From assembly GCF_003711105.1 (NCBI RefSeq), contig NZ_CP023865.1, forward strand, positions 3,435,001-3,499,000: a stretch of DNA of 64,000 nt, given 5' to 3'. The translations under genes and the position numbers were made by a program. Under the pieces are notes generated by a model. The model did no database searches and was not told where the DNA came from. It saw nothing but the letters and a program-made list of their open reading frames with translations. Shown piece after piece: positions 44,918-53,313 of this stretch. Within the stretch, counting starts at the first letter, position 1. The number at the start of each line of letters is the position of its first letter. The stretch comes from Actinoplanes teichomyceticus ATCC 31121 (GTDB lineage: Bacteria > Actinomycetota > Actinomycetes > Mycobacteriales > Micromonosporaceae).

Positions 44918-46117
44918 ATGACTATCTTCAGAACGTCGCGAGCCCGGTGGTGGCGCTCGCTGCGCACCGCTGTCGCTGCCGCCGCGATGTCGACCGGAAT
45001 CGCGGTGGCCGCCGTCGCCGCCACCGCCGGATCCGCCTCCGCGAGCCCCGCTCTCGCCGCCGCGCCGCCCGCGACGGTGGCCGCCGGTTACGCGCACACC
45101 TGCGCGATCCGGACCGGCGGGACCCTGTGGTGCTGGGGCTCCAACGCCAACGGCCAGCTCGGCGACGGCACGAAGACCAGCCGCACCACCGCGGTACGGG
45201 TCGGCGACGCCACCACGTGGGCCGGCGTCGACGCCGGCACCAGCCACAACTGCGCGGTCCGGACGGACGGCACGCTGTGGTGCTGGGGCAGCAACAGCCG
45301 CGGCCAGCTCGGCGACGGCAGCACCACCGACCGCACCGCCCCGGTCCGCGTCGGCACCGCGACGAACTGGACCACGGTCAGCGCCGGCGACCGGCACACC
45401 TGCGCGGTGCGTACCGACGGGACCCTGTGGTGCTGGGGCTTCAACCGGCTGGGGCAGCTCGGCGACGGCGCGCAGGTCTACGTCGCCACCACCCCGCTGC
45501 AGGTCGGCACGGCGAGCACCTGGGCGAGCGTCACCACCGGTTTCGCGCACACCTGCGGGACGCGCACCGACGGCACCCTGTGGTGCTGGGGCGACAGCTC
45601 GGCCGGGCAGCTCGGCCTCGGCATCCTCAGCTACCGGACCACCCCGGGGCAGGTCGGCACCGCGACGAACTGGGCCACCGTGACCGCCGGGTACACCTTC
45701 ACCTGCGCGACCCGCACCGACGGCACCCTGTGGTGCTTCGGCGAGAACGGGTACGGCCAGCTCGGCGTCACCGGCACGTACCAGGCGTCGCCGGTGCAGG
45801 TCGGCAGCGTGGCGACGTGGACCGGCGTCGCGGCCGGCTTCGACACGGCGTGCGCGTCCCGCGCCGACGGCAGCCTGTGGTGCTGGGGCAACAACGCGGC
45901 CGGGCAGATCGGCGACGGCACCACGACGCACCGCTACGCCCCGACCCGGGTCGGCACCGCGACCACCTGGACGGCCGCCCTCGCGGCCGGCTACCACAAC
46001 TGCGGCTTCCGGACCGACGGCAGCCTGTGGTGCTGGGGCAGCAACGCCAACGGGGAGCTCGGCGACGGCACCACCACCGCGCGCCCGGCCCCGCAGCAGG
46101 TGAGCCTGCCGGCCTGA
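44918..46117 (+). CDS. Secreted seven-repeat RCC1-like beta-propeller
   Basis: I choose ATG 44918 (MTIFRTSRARWW) for its RBS and the signal peptide that follows (cleavage near SASASPALAAA). The 399-aa product has seven RCC1 repeats of about 50 aa, each with a TCA.RTDGTLWCWG.N..GQLGDG core, enough for one closed seven-bladed propeller. Nearly every blade has two cysteines (HTCA and LWCWG), so disulphide stapling outside the cell is likely. RCC1 propellers bind proteins or lipids. The bacterial secreted forms have no settled role. Confidence 0.88.
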   Translation: MTIFRTSRARWWRSLRTAVAAAAMSTGIAVAAVAATAGSASASPALAAAPPATVAAGYAHTCAIRTGGTLWCWGSNANGQLGDGTKTSRTTAVRVGDATTWAGVDAGTSHNCAVRTDGTLWCWGSNSRGQLGDGSTTDRTAPVRVGTATNWTTVSAGDRHTCAVRTDGTLWCWGFNRLGQLGDGAQVYVATTPLQVGTASTWASVTTGFAHTCGTRTDGTLWCWGDSSAGQLGLGILSYRTTPGQVGTATNWATVTAGYTFTCATRTDGTLWCFGENGYGQLGVTGTYQASPVQVGSVATWTGVAAGFDTACASRADGSLWCWGNNAAGQIGDGTTTHRYAPTRVGTATTWTAALAAGYHNCGFRTDGSLWCWGSNANGELGDGTTTARPAPQQVSLPA

Positions 46118-46129
46118 GCCGCCGCGCCG

Positions 46130-46179
46130 CTACGCCACCGGGCCGTGACCTCGCACGAGGTCACGGCCCGGTGGCGTAG
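46130..46179. terminator. Bidirectional terminator with perfect 24-bp stem
   Basis: A 24-bp perfect inverted repeat (46130-46153 with 46156-46179; 2-nt centre CA) lies between the RCC1 stop at 46117 and the end of the convergent Fn3-CBM2 gene at 46185. It is placed to terminate both. Confidence 0.8.
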
Positions 46180-46184
46180 GCCGG

Positions 46185-47261
46185 TCAGGCCGTCACGCAG
46201 GACCGGCCGTTGAGCGTGTACGCCGCCGGCGGCGCGTCGCTGGTCCGCCAGGAGCCCAGCACCCCGACCGTGGCGCTCGCTCCGGCGCCGAGCCGGCGGT
46301 TCCATGCCGCCCCGGTCACCGTGACGTCCGCGCCGGACTGGGTGACGTCGCCGTTCCACGACGCGCTCACCCGCTGATCGCCGCCGTAGGCGAAGGTGAG
46401 CGTCCAGCCGTCGATCGGTTCCGTCCCGATGTTGGTGACGGTCACCTCGGCCACGAAGCCCCCGGCCCACGTCGAGGTGGCGCGGTAGCCGACCCGGCAG
46501 ACCGGCTCGGGCGGCGGGGGAGTGCTCGGCGACGGGGTGGTGATCACCGTGCTGACCGTGTCCGAGGCGATCGACACGTTGCCCGCCGCGTCGCGGGCCC
46601 GTACGTAGTACACGTTCCGGCCGCCGCCGGTCGGCACGGCGTACGTCGTGGCGGTGGTGGTGGTGAGCAGGGTGGAGGTGTACCACCCGTCGAACCGGTA
46701 GACGTCGTAGCCGGTGACGCCGACGTCGTCGGTGGACGGCGCCCAGGTCAGTACCGCGCGGGACGCGGTGACCTCGGTGGCGGCCAGGCCGGTGGGCGCG
46801 CTCGGCGGGCTGGTGTCCGGCGCGGTGTCGGACACCGGGGTGACCACGGTGACCACGGTGGACGGCGCCGACCGGTGGTTGACGCCGTCGACCGCGGTGA
46901 CCTGGAACGAGTACTGCCGGGCGGGCGCCAGGCCGGTGATCGTGGTGGAGGTGACGTTGCCGGCGTCGACCAGCGCGACGACGTCGTTGAACGCCAGGCG
47001 GTACTGGACCTCGTAGTGGTCCACGACGCAGCAGCCCGGCCGCGACGCGGTCCAGGTCAGCGTCACCGAGGTGGCGTGCACCGCGGCGGCGGTCAGGCCG
47101 GCCGGCGCGGTCGGCGGGAACGGCGACGGGTTCGGTGGTGTCGGGGTGGAGGTGGCCGGTCGGTCGCCGGCGTGCGCGACCGGGCCGGTGACGGCTCCGG
47201 CCACGGCGAGCGCGGCGGTGAGGACGAGAGCGGTGACGATCCTGCGCGGGCGGTGCGGCAT
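46185..47261 (-). CDS. Secreted Fn3-Fn3-CBM2 protein
   Basis: The product has 358 aa with a signal peptide (about 1-31, ending VAHA). Two fibronectin type III domains (about 50-140 and 150-238) are joined by Pro/Ser/Thr linkers to a C-terminal CBM2 (about 250-358; starts CRVGYRATSTWAGGF, ends LNGRSC, the terminal disulphide pair). There is no catalytic domain. It probably coats or targets cellulose or chitin. Confidence 0.85.
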   Translation of the reverse strand: MPHRPRRIVTALVLTAALAVAGAVTGPVAHAGDRPATSTPTPPNPSPFPPTAPAGLTAAAVHATSVTLTWTASRPGCCVVDHYEVQYRLAFNDVVALVDAGNVTSTTITGLAPARQYSFQVTAVDGVNHRSAPSTVVTVVTPVSDTAPDTSPPSAPTGLAATEVTASRAVLTWAPSTDDVGVTGYDVYRFDGWYTSTLLTTTTATTYAVPTGGGRNVYYVRARDAAGNVSIASDTVSTVITTPSPSTPPPPEPVCRVGYRATSTWAGGFVAEVTVTNIGTEPIDGWTLTFAYGGDQRVSASWNGDVTQSGADVTVTGAAWNRRLGAGASATVGVLGSWRTSDAPPAAYTLNGRSCVTA

Positions 47262-47711
47262 GCCTTGACACCTCTCGGGCTATCGATGTACATCCATGTC
47301 CATTGGGCCATCCCGGCCGCATCCGTTCAAGACGGTCCCAGGCCGGCCGGCGACCGCGCCGCCGAGCCCCGTGGCGGCCGTGCCGGCGGGGGCGGGAAGG
47401 GCCGGCGGCGGGGCGCGCCCCGGGTCCGCGTGTGCCTGGTCACGCTCGGTGCCGCGGCCTGGCCGGCGCCCCTCGGTGACGGGGCCCGGGGCGGACCCGG
47501 CGGACGCCCGACCCGCCCGGCCGGGGCCGGTCCCGGGCCCCGGTGCCGTCCGGCCCGAGTGGGCGCTGGGTGAAGCGCGAGGGTTTTCCCTATTTCGCAA
47601 ATAGACCGTCATATATAGCGTGCATTCATGTTTCGCCGCCGGCGGCCACCCCGCCGCCGACGGAGACCGAGCCCGCCCACCACCCCCGTGGGCGGGAAAG
47701 GAGTACGCACG
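47262..47711. promoter_or_regulatory. Divergent region upstream of M4 protease with inverted repeat
   Basis: These 450 bp carry no supported gene. CTATTT-CGC-AAATAG, a perfect 6-bp inverted repeat, lies at 47590-47604 in a locally A/T-rich patch next to CATATATAG, a likely -10 region for the protease. ATGTACAT (47287-47294) lies just before the Fn3-CBM2 gene. Confidence 0.4.
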
Positions 47712-49241
47712 ATGGTTCGAACCCCCCTGGCCGTCGCCCTGGCGGCCGGCACCGTGGCCGCCTCGGCCCTGGTCGCGGTGTCCGGTCCGGCAGCCGCGCA
47801 GGCGCCCGCCCCGTCCGTCGACGCGGTCGCGCAGGCCGACGCCGTGGTCGCCGCCCGCCCGGCCGTACTGCAGGCCGGCAAGCACGACGACTTCCACCGG
47901 CGGCAGGTCTACAAGTCGCAGGGCCTGACCTACGCGTCCTACGACCGTACCTACAAGGGCTTCCCGGTCAAGGGCGGCGACTTCGTCGTGGTCACCGACA
48001 ACGCCGGTCAGACCCGGTACACGTCGGTCGCGCAGAGCAGCCCGATCGGTGAGCTCTCGACCGAGCCGACGGTCTCCGAGAGCGCGGCGATCGCCACCGC
48101 CAAGAAGCAGCTCAAGAGCGTCACCAGCGTCGAGGCCACCCGGCTGGTGGTCGTCGCGGCCGAGGGCCGCGCGGCGAAGCTGGCGTACGAGACCACGGTC
48201 AACGGCACCGGCGCGGAGGGCGTCAGCCGCCTCACCGTCGACGTGGACGCGACCACCGGCGCGGTGCTGGCCACCGAGGAGCACGTCACCGAGGCCACCG
48301 GCACGGGCACCGGCTGGATCGTCGGCTCGGTGTCGCTGAACACCACGCAGTCCGGCTCGACGTACTCCCTCAAGGACCCGACGGTCACCAACCTGAGCTG
48401 CCAGGACGCCTCCACCCGGACCACGTTCAGCGGCTCGGACAACGTGTGGGGCAACGGCACCGGCACCAGCAAGGAGACCGGCTGCGTCGACGCGCTGTAC
48501 GCGGCGCAGAAGCAGACCGCGATGCTGTCGGCGTGGCTGGGCCGCAACGGGCAGAACGGCTCCGGCGGCGCGTGGCCGATCCGGGTCGGGCTGAACCAGC
48601 AGAACGCGTACTACGACGGCACCCAGATCCAGATCGGCAAGAACACCGCCGGCAAGTGGATCTCGTCGCTCGACGTGGTCGGCCACGAGCTGGGTCACGG
48701 CATCGACGACAAGACCCCGGGCGGCATCTCGAAGGGCGGCACCCAGGAGTTCGTCGCCGACACCATCGGCGCGGCCACCGAGGCGTACGCCGCGAACCCC
48801 AACGACCCGTTCGACTACCAGGTCGGCGAGGAGGTCAACCTGGTCGGCAGCGGCCCGATCCGGTACATGTACAACCCGTCGCTGGCCGGTGACGACAACT
48901 GCTACTCCAGCAGCACCCCGACCGACGAGGTGCACGCCGCCGCCGGCCCCGGCAACCACTGGTTCTACCTGCTGGCCCAGGGCAGCGGCGGCAACGGCCA
49001 GCCGGCCAGCTCCACCTGCAACGGCTCCACGGTGACCGGTGTCGGCATCCAGACCGCCATCAAGATCATGTACAACGCGATGCTGCTGAAGACCTCCAGC
49101 TCCTCCTACGCCAAGTACCGCGTGTGGACGCTGCAGGCCGCGAAGAACCTGTACCCGGGCAGCTGCACCCAGTTCAACGCGGTCAAGGCCGCGTGGAACG
49201 CGGTCAGCCTGCCGGCCCAGTCCGGCGAGCCCACCTGCTGA
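47712..49241 (+). CDS. Secreted M4-family (thermolysin-like) metalloprotease
   Basis: I choose ATG 47712, directly before the signal peptide (cleavage near GPAAAQA, residue 30); 509 aa. A FTP/PepSY-type propeptide (about 35-200) precedes the catalytic domain. The zinc site is VGHELGHG (about 325) with the third ligand Glu in TQEFVADTIGA (about 345), and the C-terminal catalytic His lies in GPGNHWFYLLAQ. The gene is single and should yield an extracellular neutral protease after self-processing. Confidence 0.92.
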   Translation: MVRTPLAVALAAGTVAASALVAVSGPAAAQAPAPSVDAVAQADAVVAARPAVLQAGKHDDFHRRQVYKSQGLTYASYDRTYKGFPVKGGDFVVVTDNAGQTRYTSVAQSSPIGELSTEPTVSESAAIATAKKQLKSVTSVEATRLVVVAAEGRAAKLAYETTVNGTGAEGVSRLTVDVDATTGAVLATEEHVTEATGTGTGWIVGSVSLNTTQSGSTYSLKDPTVTNLSCQDASTRTTFSGSDNVWGNGTGTSKETGCVDALYAAQKQTAMLSAWLGRNGQNGSGGAWPIRVGLNQQNAYYDGTQIQIGKNTAGKWISSLDVVGHELGHGIDDKTPGGISKGGTQEFVADTIGAATEAYAANPNDPFDYQVGEEVNLVGSGPIRYMYNPSLAGDDNCYSSSTPTDEVHAAAGPGNHWFYLLAQGSGGNGQPASSTCNGSTVTGVGIQTAIKIMYNAMLLKTSSSSYAKYRVWTLQAAKNLYPGSCTQFNAVKAAWNAVSLPAQSGEPTC

Positions 49242-49259
49242 ATCCGGCCGTCCGGCGAA

Positions 49260-49296
49260 CCGGGCCGGCGCGTCCTCGCGGACGTGCCGGCCCGTT
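49260..49296. terminator. Hairpin downstream of M4 protease
   Basis: CGGGCCGGCGCGTCC and GGACGTGCCGGCCCG pair over 15 positions with one mismatch. The hairpin lies about 20 nt after the stop codon. Confidence 0.55.
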
Positions 49297-49376
49297 CCGC
49301 GTTCCGGCCCCGCCTCGACCGCCCGAGCGGTCGCTGGCGCGACCGGGCCGGCTTCCCGCCCGCCTCAGCTGGTGCG

Positions 49377-49712
49377 TCAGGCCGGCTTCCCGCCCGCCTC
49401 GGTCGAGGTGACCTCCGGTCCGACGAGCAGGAAACGGGCCTCGCCGGCCGCCTCCGGGCGGTGCTCCACCCCGCGCGGGATGACCAGCAGGTCACCCGGG
49501 GTCAGCTCGACCGAGCCGTCCCGCAGGTGCACGGTCAGCGTTCCGGCCAGCATCAGGAACGTCTCGTCCTGATCGTCATGCGCGTGCCATCGCGTGGAAC
49601 CGAGGCCCTTGGCCACCTTGAACAGGTTGCCGTTCGCGGCCGTCAGGACCCGCTGGGACCAGTACTCGTCGAGCGACGCCGCTTCGGCCGCCGGGGTGAT
49701 CTTCGTCAGCAT
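49377..49712 (-). CDS. Cupin-domain protein
   Basis: The product has 111 aa from ATG 49712. A single cupin barrel shows WHAHDDQDETFLMLAGTL (motif 1 with His, His, Glu) and PGDLLVIPRGVEHRP (motif 2 with His). It probably binds a metal. It lies 79 bp from the GlxA-type regulator on the same strand and may be co-transcribed with it. Confidence 0.8.
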   Translation of the reverse strand: MLTKITPAAEAASLDEYWSQRVLTAANGNLFKVAKGLGSTRWHAHDDQDETFLMLAGTLTVHLRDGSVELTPGDLLVIPRGVEHRPEAAGEARFLLVGPEVTSTEAGGKPA

Positions 49713-49790
49713 GCCGACGATTCTCACCGGCCGCACGTCGCGGCCGGCAGTGCGAGGAATCGCAACTGTCGCAAGGATCCTGGCGCGGGC

Positions 49791-50756
49791 TCACCGCGCG
49801 CCGTCGGCGGCGAAGCGCCGGCGGTACTCCGACGGGCTCAGGCCCACGTGCTTACGCAGCAGGGCGCGCAGGTTGGCGGCGGTGCCCAGACCGGACTGCC
49901 GGGCCACGGCGTCCACGCCCGCGGCGCCCTGCTCGATCAGGCGGCACGCCAGCGCGACGCGCTGCGCGGTCAGCCACGCCAGCGGGGTGCTGCCCACCTC
50001 GTTGCGGAAGCGCCGGTGCAGCGTGGCGGTGCTCATCCGGCCGTGCCGGGCCAGGTCGTCGACCGACAGCCGCAGGTGCAGGCGCTCCTGCGCCCACTGC
50101 AGGACCGGCGCGAGCGGGCTCGTCGCCGGCGCCGGCAGCGGGCGTTCGACGAACTGCCGCTGGCCGCCGTCGCGGAACGCGGCGAACACCAGCTGCCGGC
50201 CGACCCGGTTGGCCACCTCGGTGCCGTGGTCGCGGCGGACGATGTGCAGGCCGAGGTCGAGCGCCGCCGCGCTGCCCGCCGAGGTCAGGATGTCGCCGTC
50301 ATCGACGAACAGCACGTCCGGCTCCAGCCGTACGGCCGGGAAGCGCCGGTGGAAGTCCGGAGCCAGCTGCCAGTGCACCGCCGCGCGGCGGCCGTCGAGC
50401 ACCCCCGCCTCGGCGAGCGTGAAGGCGCCGGTGCAGAGGCCGACCAGGCGGGCGCCCCGCGCGTGGGCCCGCCGGATCGCCGCCAGGACCGCGCCGCGGG
50501 ACGGGACGTCGACATCCGGCCGGTTCGGCACGATGATCATGTCGGCCCGGTCCAGGTCGCTCAGCCGCCCGGGCGCGCTGACGCGGAACAGCCGGTCCCG
50601 CATCGGTACCGATCTGGTCGGGCTGACGACGGTGAGTTCGTACAGCTCGTAGCCGATCTGTGGGCGCCGGCGGCCGCCGAAGATCTCGCAGGCACAGCCC
50701 ACCTCGAACGGGTTGGAATGTTCGTCGACTATCAGCGCGACCCGCCGCGGCACCAT
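49791..50756 (-). CDS. GlxA-type AraC-family transcriptional regulator
   Basis: The product has 321 aa. The N-terminal DJ-1/PfpI-like domain (about 1-190) has GLCTGAFTLAEAG at the nucleophile elbow. The C-terminal AraC double helix-turn-helix (about 215-315) has HLRLSVDDLARHGRMSTATLHRRF. It is probably a ligand-responsive repressor or activator of nearby genes, such as the cupin. Confidence 0.88.
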   Translation of the reverse strand: MVPRRVALIVDEHSNPFEVGCACEIFGGRRRPQIGYELYELTVVSPTRSVPMRDRLFRVSAPGRLSDLDRADMIIVPNRPDVDVPSRGAVLAAIRRAHARGARLVGLCTGAFTLAEAGVLDGRRAAVHWQLAPDFHRRFPAVRLEPDVLFVDDGDILTSAGSAAALDLGLHIVRRDHGTEVANRVGRQLVFAAFRDGGQRQFVERPLPAPATSPLAPVLQWAQERLHLRLSVDDLARHGRMSTATLHRRFRNEVGSTPLAWLTAQRVALACRLIEQGAAGVDAVARQSGLGTAANLRALLRKHVGLSPSEYRRRFAADGAR

Positions 50757-50777
50757 CCGTCCTTCCTACCACCGCCC

Positions 50778-50945
50778 CGGCGGCCCTCTGAGCTGGCGGC
50801 TCACCGGTCCGGTGCCCGGCACCGTCCCTCCTCCCTGCCGCCGGATCCCGGCGGCCCCGTGATCTGGCGGCTCACGGGTCCGGCGGCCCGGCACCGTCCG
50901 TCCTTCCCCGCACCGGACGCGGCGGCTCATGGGTCCGGCGCCCCG
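50778..50945. repeat. Imperfect ~70-bp tandem repeat upstream of GlxA-like gene
   Basis: Two imperfect ~70-bp copies (about 50778-50847 and 50848-50918) share CTGGCGGCTCAC, CCGGCACCGTCC and CTTCC blocks. A third, shorter copy starts near 50919 (GCGGCTCATGGGTCCGGCG). They lie in a 303-bp gap without a gene, which also holds the promoter of the regulator. Confidence 0.6.
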
Positions 50946-51059
50946 GCGCCCGGGCCCGGAGCGGGTCTCATCCGCCCCCGCTGGCCCGCCACCGGGGGCG
51001 GCGCGGTGCCGTGCCGATGACCGCGCCGGTGACCTCGGATCGCCGGGCCGGGCCGGCGG

Positions 51060-51812
51060 TCACTCCGGCTGGTCGATGCGCTCCAGCCACCGGTCGAGCA
51101 GCACGGTCTCGGCCGGTTCCAGCCGGTCGGTGCCGCTGAGCGAGAGCTGCGAGCGCAGCTGGCGGGCGGCGTCGCGGAGCGGGTCCGGCCCGCTCGGCGT
51201 GGCGGGGTGGGTGAGCACGGTGGCGAAGGCGGCGTCGCGGGCGCGGTGCGACAGCGCCGGGTCGTCGAAGAGCTCCGGCGCGGCGATGCGGCCGAGAGCG
51301 ACGCCGATGTTGGCGCTCAGGATCAGCTGGGCGGCTGCCCGGGGCGTCGTGGTGAGCGCGCCGGCGGCGGCGCAGCGCAGGAGGGTGGCCTCGAGCAGTG
51401 TCAGGATGCGGCGGTAGGTGGTCGCGCCCGAACGCGGCCGGGGCGCGAACATCAGCTGGTAGAGGGCCGGGTTCTCGGTGGCGAACGCCATGTGGTCGTC
51501 CCATCCCGCGTACAGGTCGCCGACCGGGTTGTCGGTGACCTCCAGTTCGCTCTTGCGCCGGGCGTAGCGGTCGAATCCGGCGTCGGCGACGGCGTCCAGC
51601 AGGCCGCGTTTGTCACCGAACAGCCGGTACAGCACCGGCTGGGTGACGCCGGCCTCCTCGCTGACGGCGCGGGTGGCGATGTCGCCGTCCGGGGAGGCGG
51701 TCAGCTGCCGCTCGGCGGCCTGGATCAGGGCGGCGCGGACGGTGGCGTCGTCGACGGGCCCCGCACCGCCACGCCGCCGGGAGGACGTGCCGGGCTCCTG
51801 CGTAGCACTCAT
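51060..51812 (-). CDS. TetR-family regulator
   Basis: The product has 250 aa. The N-terminal HTH (about 25-70) has ATRAVSEEAGVTQPVLYRLFGDKRGLLDA. The C-terminal ligand domain follows (DDHMAFATENPALYQLMF). It diverges from an SDR gene with an inverted repeat in between, the usual arrangement for repression of the SDR and autoregulation. Confidence 0.88.
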   Translation of the reverse strand: MSATQEPGTSSRRRGGAGPVDDATVRAALIQAAERQLTASPDGDIATRAVSEEAGVTQPVLYRLFGDKRGLLDAVADAGFDRYARRKSELEVTDNPVGDLYAGWDDHMAFATENPALYQLMFAPRPRSGATTYRRILTLLEATLLRCAAAGALTTTPRAAAQLILSANIGVALGRIAAPELFDDPALSHRARDAAFATVLTHPATPSGPDPLRDAARQLRSQLSLSGTDRLEPAETVLLDRWLERIDQPE

Positions 51813-51874
51813 GAATCAATGCTACGCGGCACCGCTAGCAGTGATTCGAGGACCGTGCTACGGTTCTGATATCA

Positions 51875-51897
51875 GCGATAGCCTCAGCTGCTATCGC
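51875..51897. promoter_or_regulatory. Operator-like inverted repeat between TetR and SDR genes
   Basis: GCGATAGC-N7-GCTATCGC is a perfect 8-bp inverted repeat 27 bp before the SDR start. It is the likely TetR operator. A second, weaker pair, TGCTA/TAGCA, sits near 51829-51850, closer to the tetR start. Confidence 0.6.
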
Positions 51898-51923
51898 CAC
51901 TATCGAACTGGGGAGTGAGACTC

Positions 51924-52658
51924 ATGGGTGATCACCGAGTCGCCGTCGTCACCGGGGCTTCGCGTGGCATCGGCCGTGCCGTCGCCACCGCGCTGGCCGG
52001 CGCCGGGCACGCCGTCGTCGTCGGCTACGCCGGCAATGAGGCGGCCGCGAAGGAGGTCGTCGACCGGATCGCCGCCACCGGTGGCCGGGCCGTCGCCGCC
52101 CGGGCCGACGTCGCCGACGAGAACGCGGTCGCCGCTCTGTTCGACACCGCCACCGAGGCCTTCGGCGGGGTCGACGTCGTGGTCAACTCGGCCGGCCGGA
52201 TGGCCCTGTCCCCGATCGCCGACCTCGATCTGGCCGACCTGGACGCCCTGCACCGCACCAACATCCGCGGCACGTTCGTCGTCGCCCGCGAGGCCGCCCG
52301 CCGGGTCCGCCCGGGCGGCGCGATCGTGCTGGTGTCCACCTCGATCCTCGGCCTGCAGTTCCCCGGCTACGGCGCGTACGCCGCCAGCAAGGGGGCCGTC
52401 GAGGCGATGACGCTGATCCTGGCGCGGGAGATGCGCGGCCGGGACATCACGGTCAACACCGTCGCGCCCGGCCCCACCGCCACCGAGCTGTTCCTGGAGG
52501 GCAAGGACGAGGCGACCGTCGAGCACCTGGCCAAGCAGCCGCCGCTGGAGCGGCTCGGCACCCCGGCCGACATCGCCGGGGTCGTCGCCTTCCTCGCCGG
52601 GCCGGGCGGGCGCTGGGTCAACGGCCAGGTGCTCCGGGCCAACGGCGGCATCGTCTGA
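51924..52658 (+). CDS. SDR-family oxidoreductase
   Basis: I choose ATG 51924 with GGGAG about 8 nt upstream; 244 aa. It has TGASRGIG, NSAG, a catalytic serine in LVSTS, and YAASK. It is a classical NADP-dependent SDR of the FabG-like group, probably de-repressed when the TetR ligand is present. Ligand and substrate are unknown. Confidence 0.87.
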   Translation: MGDHRVAVVTGASRGIGRAVATALAGAGHAVVVGYAGNEAAAKEVVDRIAATGGRAVAARADVADENAVAALFDTATEAFGGVDVVVNSAGRMALSPIADLDLADLDALHRTNIRGTFVVAREAARRVRPGGAIVLVSTSILGLQFPGYGAYAASKGAVEAMTLILAREMRGRDITVNTVAPGPTATELFLEGKDEATVEHLAKQPPLERLGTPADIAGVVAFLAGPGGRWVNGQVLRANGGIV

Positions 52659-53129
52659 CCGTGGCCCGATCCCGGGCGCGGTCGAGGTGGCCGCCGACCC
52701 GGGCGGCGCGGTCTTCCTCGACCGGCGCATCCGGCATGCCCGCTCGAACAACTACTCACAGATCGCCGCGGAAGTGCACCCACCGGTGGGTGTACACCGC
52801 GACACCGCGCCCGCGGACCTGATGGTCTCGTGCCGGTGCAGCGGCGGCTCCTGGTCCTCCCGGACGGCGCCGGCGACCACGCCTGGGGCCACTGCGCGAG
52901 CGAGGCTCCGCCGCGCGGCCTGCCGAGGGAGCACGATCTGCTCGGCCCGGCCCACCGGCCGCTGAAGCCCTAACCGGCTGACCCAGCCTCGGCGTTGCTG
53001 CCTTCAGGTAACGTTCCTGCTGGTGCTGACCGACACTCGTCGTCGGCTGGGCAGGCGCGCGCCGCCACCCGCGCCCGCGACCGGCGCTGTCCCTCGATCT
53101 CTCGGACCCGGCGTCCCCGGTGCCGTCCA
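52659..53129. other. Gene-poor spacer left of the resistance cluster
   Basis: No frame is convincing. A palindrome CACCCACCGGTGGGTG (52777-52792, extendable to 52774-52795 with one mismatch) is present. Composition shifts toward more A/T from about 53,120, where the VanR-type element starts. This looks like the boundary between chromosomal background and the glycopeptide locus. Confidence 0.45.
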
Positions 53130-53210
53130 CATATCGTCGGCATATGCAAAAATTGATACGTGGTGGCAACATCACACTTCTTTGACTGAGGGCGTGAGAC
53201 ACAGCGGACC
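53130..53210 (+). promoter_or_regulatory. VanR-type promoter cassette, copy 1 (murF2)
   Basis: First of three ~80-bp homologous elements. It has ATCGTCGGCATA at 53133-53144, an A-run and GATACG, then TTGACT at 53182-53187. A GTG follows at 53194, exactly 6 nt after the hexamer. The same layout occurs before vanH and beside vanR. I read TTGACT as a -10 box (T---T pattern) of a leaderless promoter that VanR activates from the conserved upstream block (inference). Confidence 0.65.
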
Positions 53211-53313
53211 CGTCCCCGTCACCCTTCAGCTCCTCAGTGTCCTGCCGCTCACCCTTAGCCCGGCCGGGTCGCTGTCGCCGCGTTTCGGCGGTCCGGCCGC
53301 CGTTCGGGCATGA
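53194..53313 (+). CDS. 39-aa leader ORF overlapping murF2
   Basis: GTG 53194 opens a 39-codon frame (VRHSGPV...) whose TGA (53311-53313) overlaps the murF2 start as ATGA. The first codons match those of the vanH product (MGYSEPV) and of copy 3 (VGDTGPA), so the frame was copied with the promoter cassette. It could be a translated leader that hands ribosomes to murF2, which has no clear Shine-Dalgarno of its own. Confidence 0.5.
   Translation: MRHSGPVPVTLQLLSVLPLTLSPAGSLSPRFGGPAAVRA

Noticed and set aside
53130..53210. Reading TTGACT in the VanR-type cassettes as a -35 box.
   Set aside because: No consistent -10 follows at 16-19 nt, and the start codon comes 6 nt after the hexamer in all copies; a -10 role in a leaderless promoter explains the spacing better. 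It remains untested.
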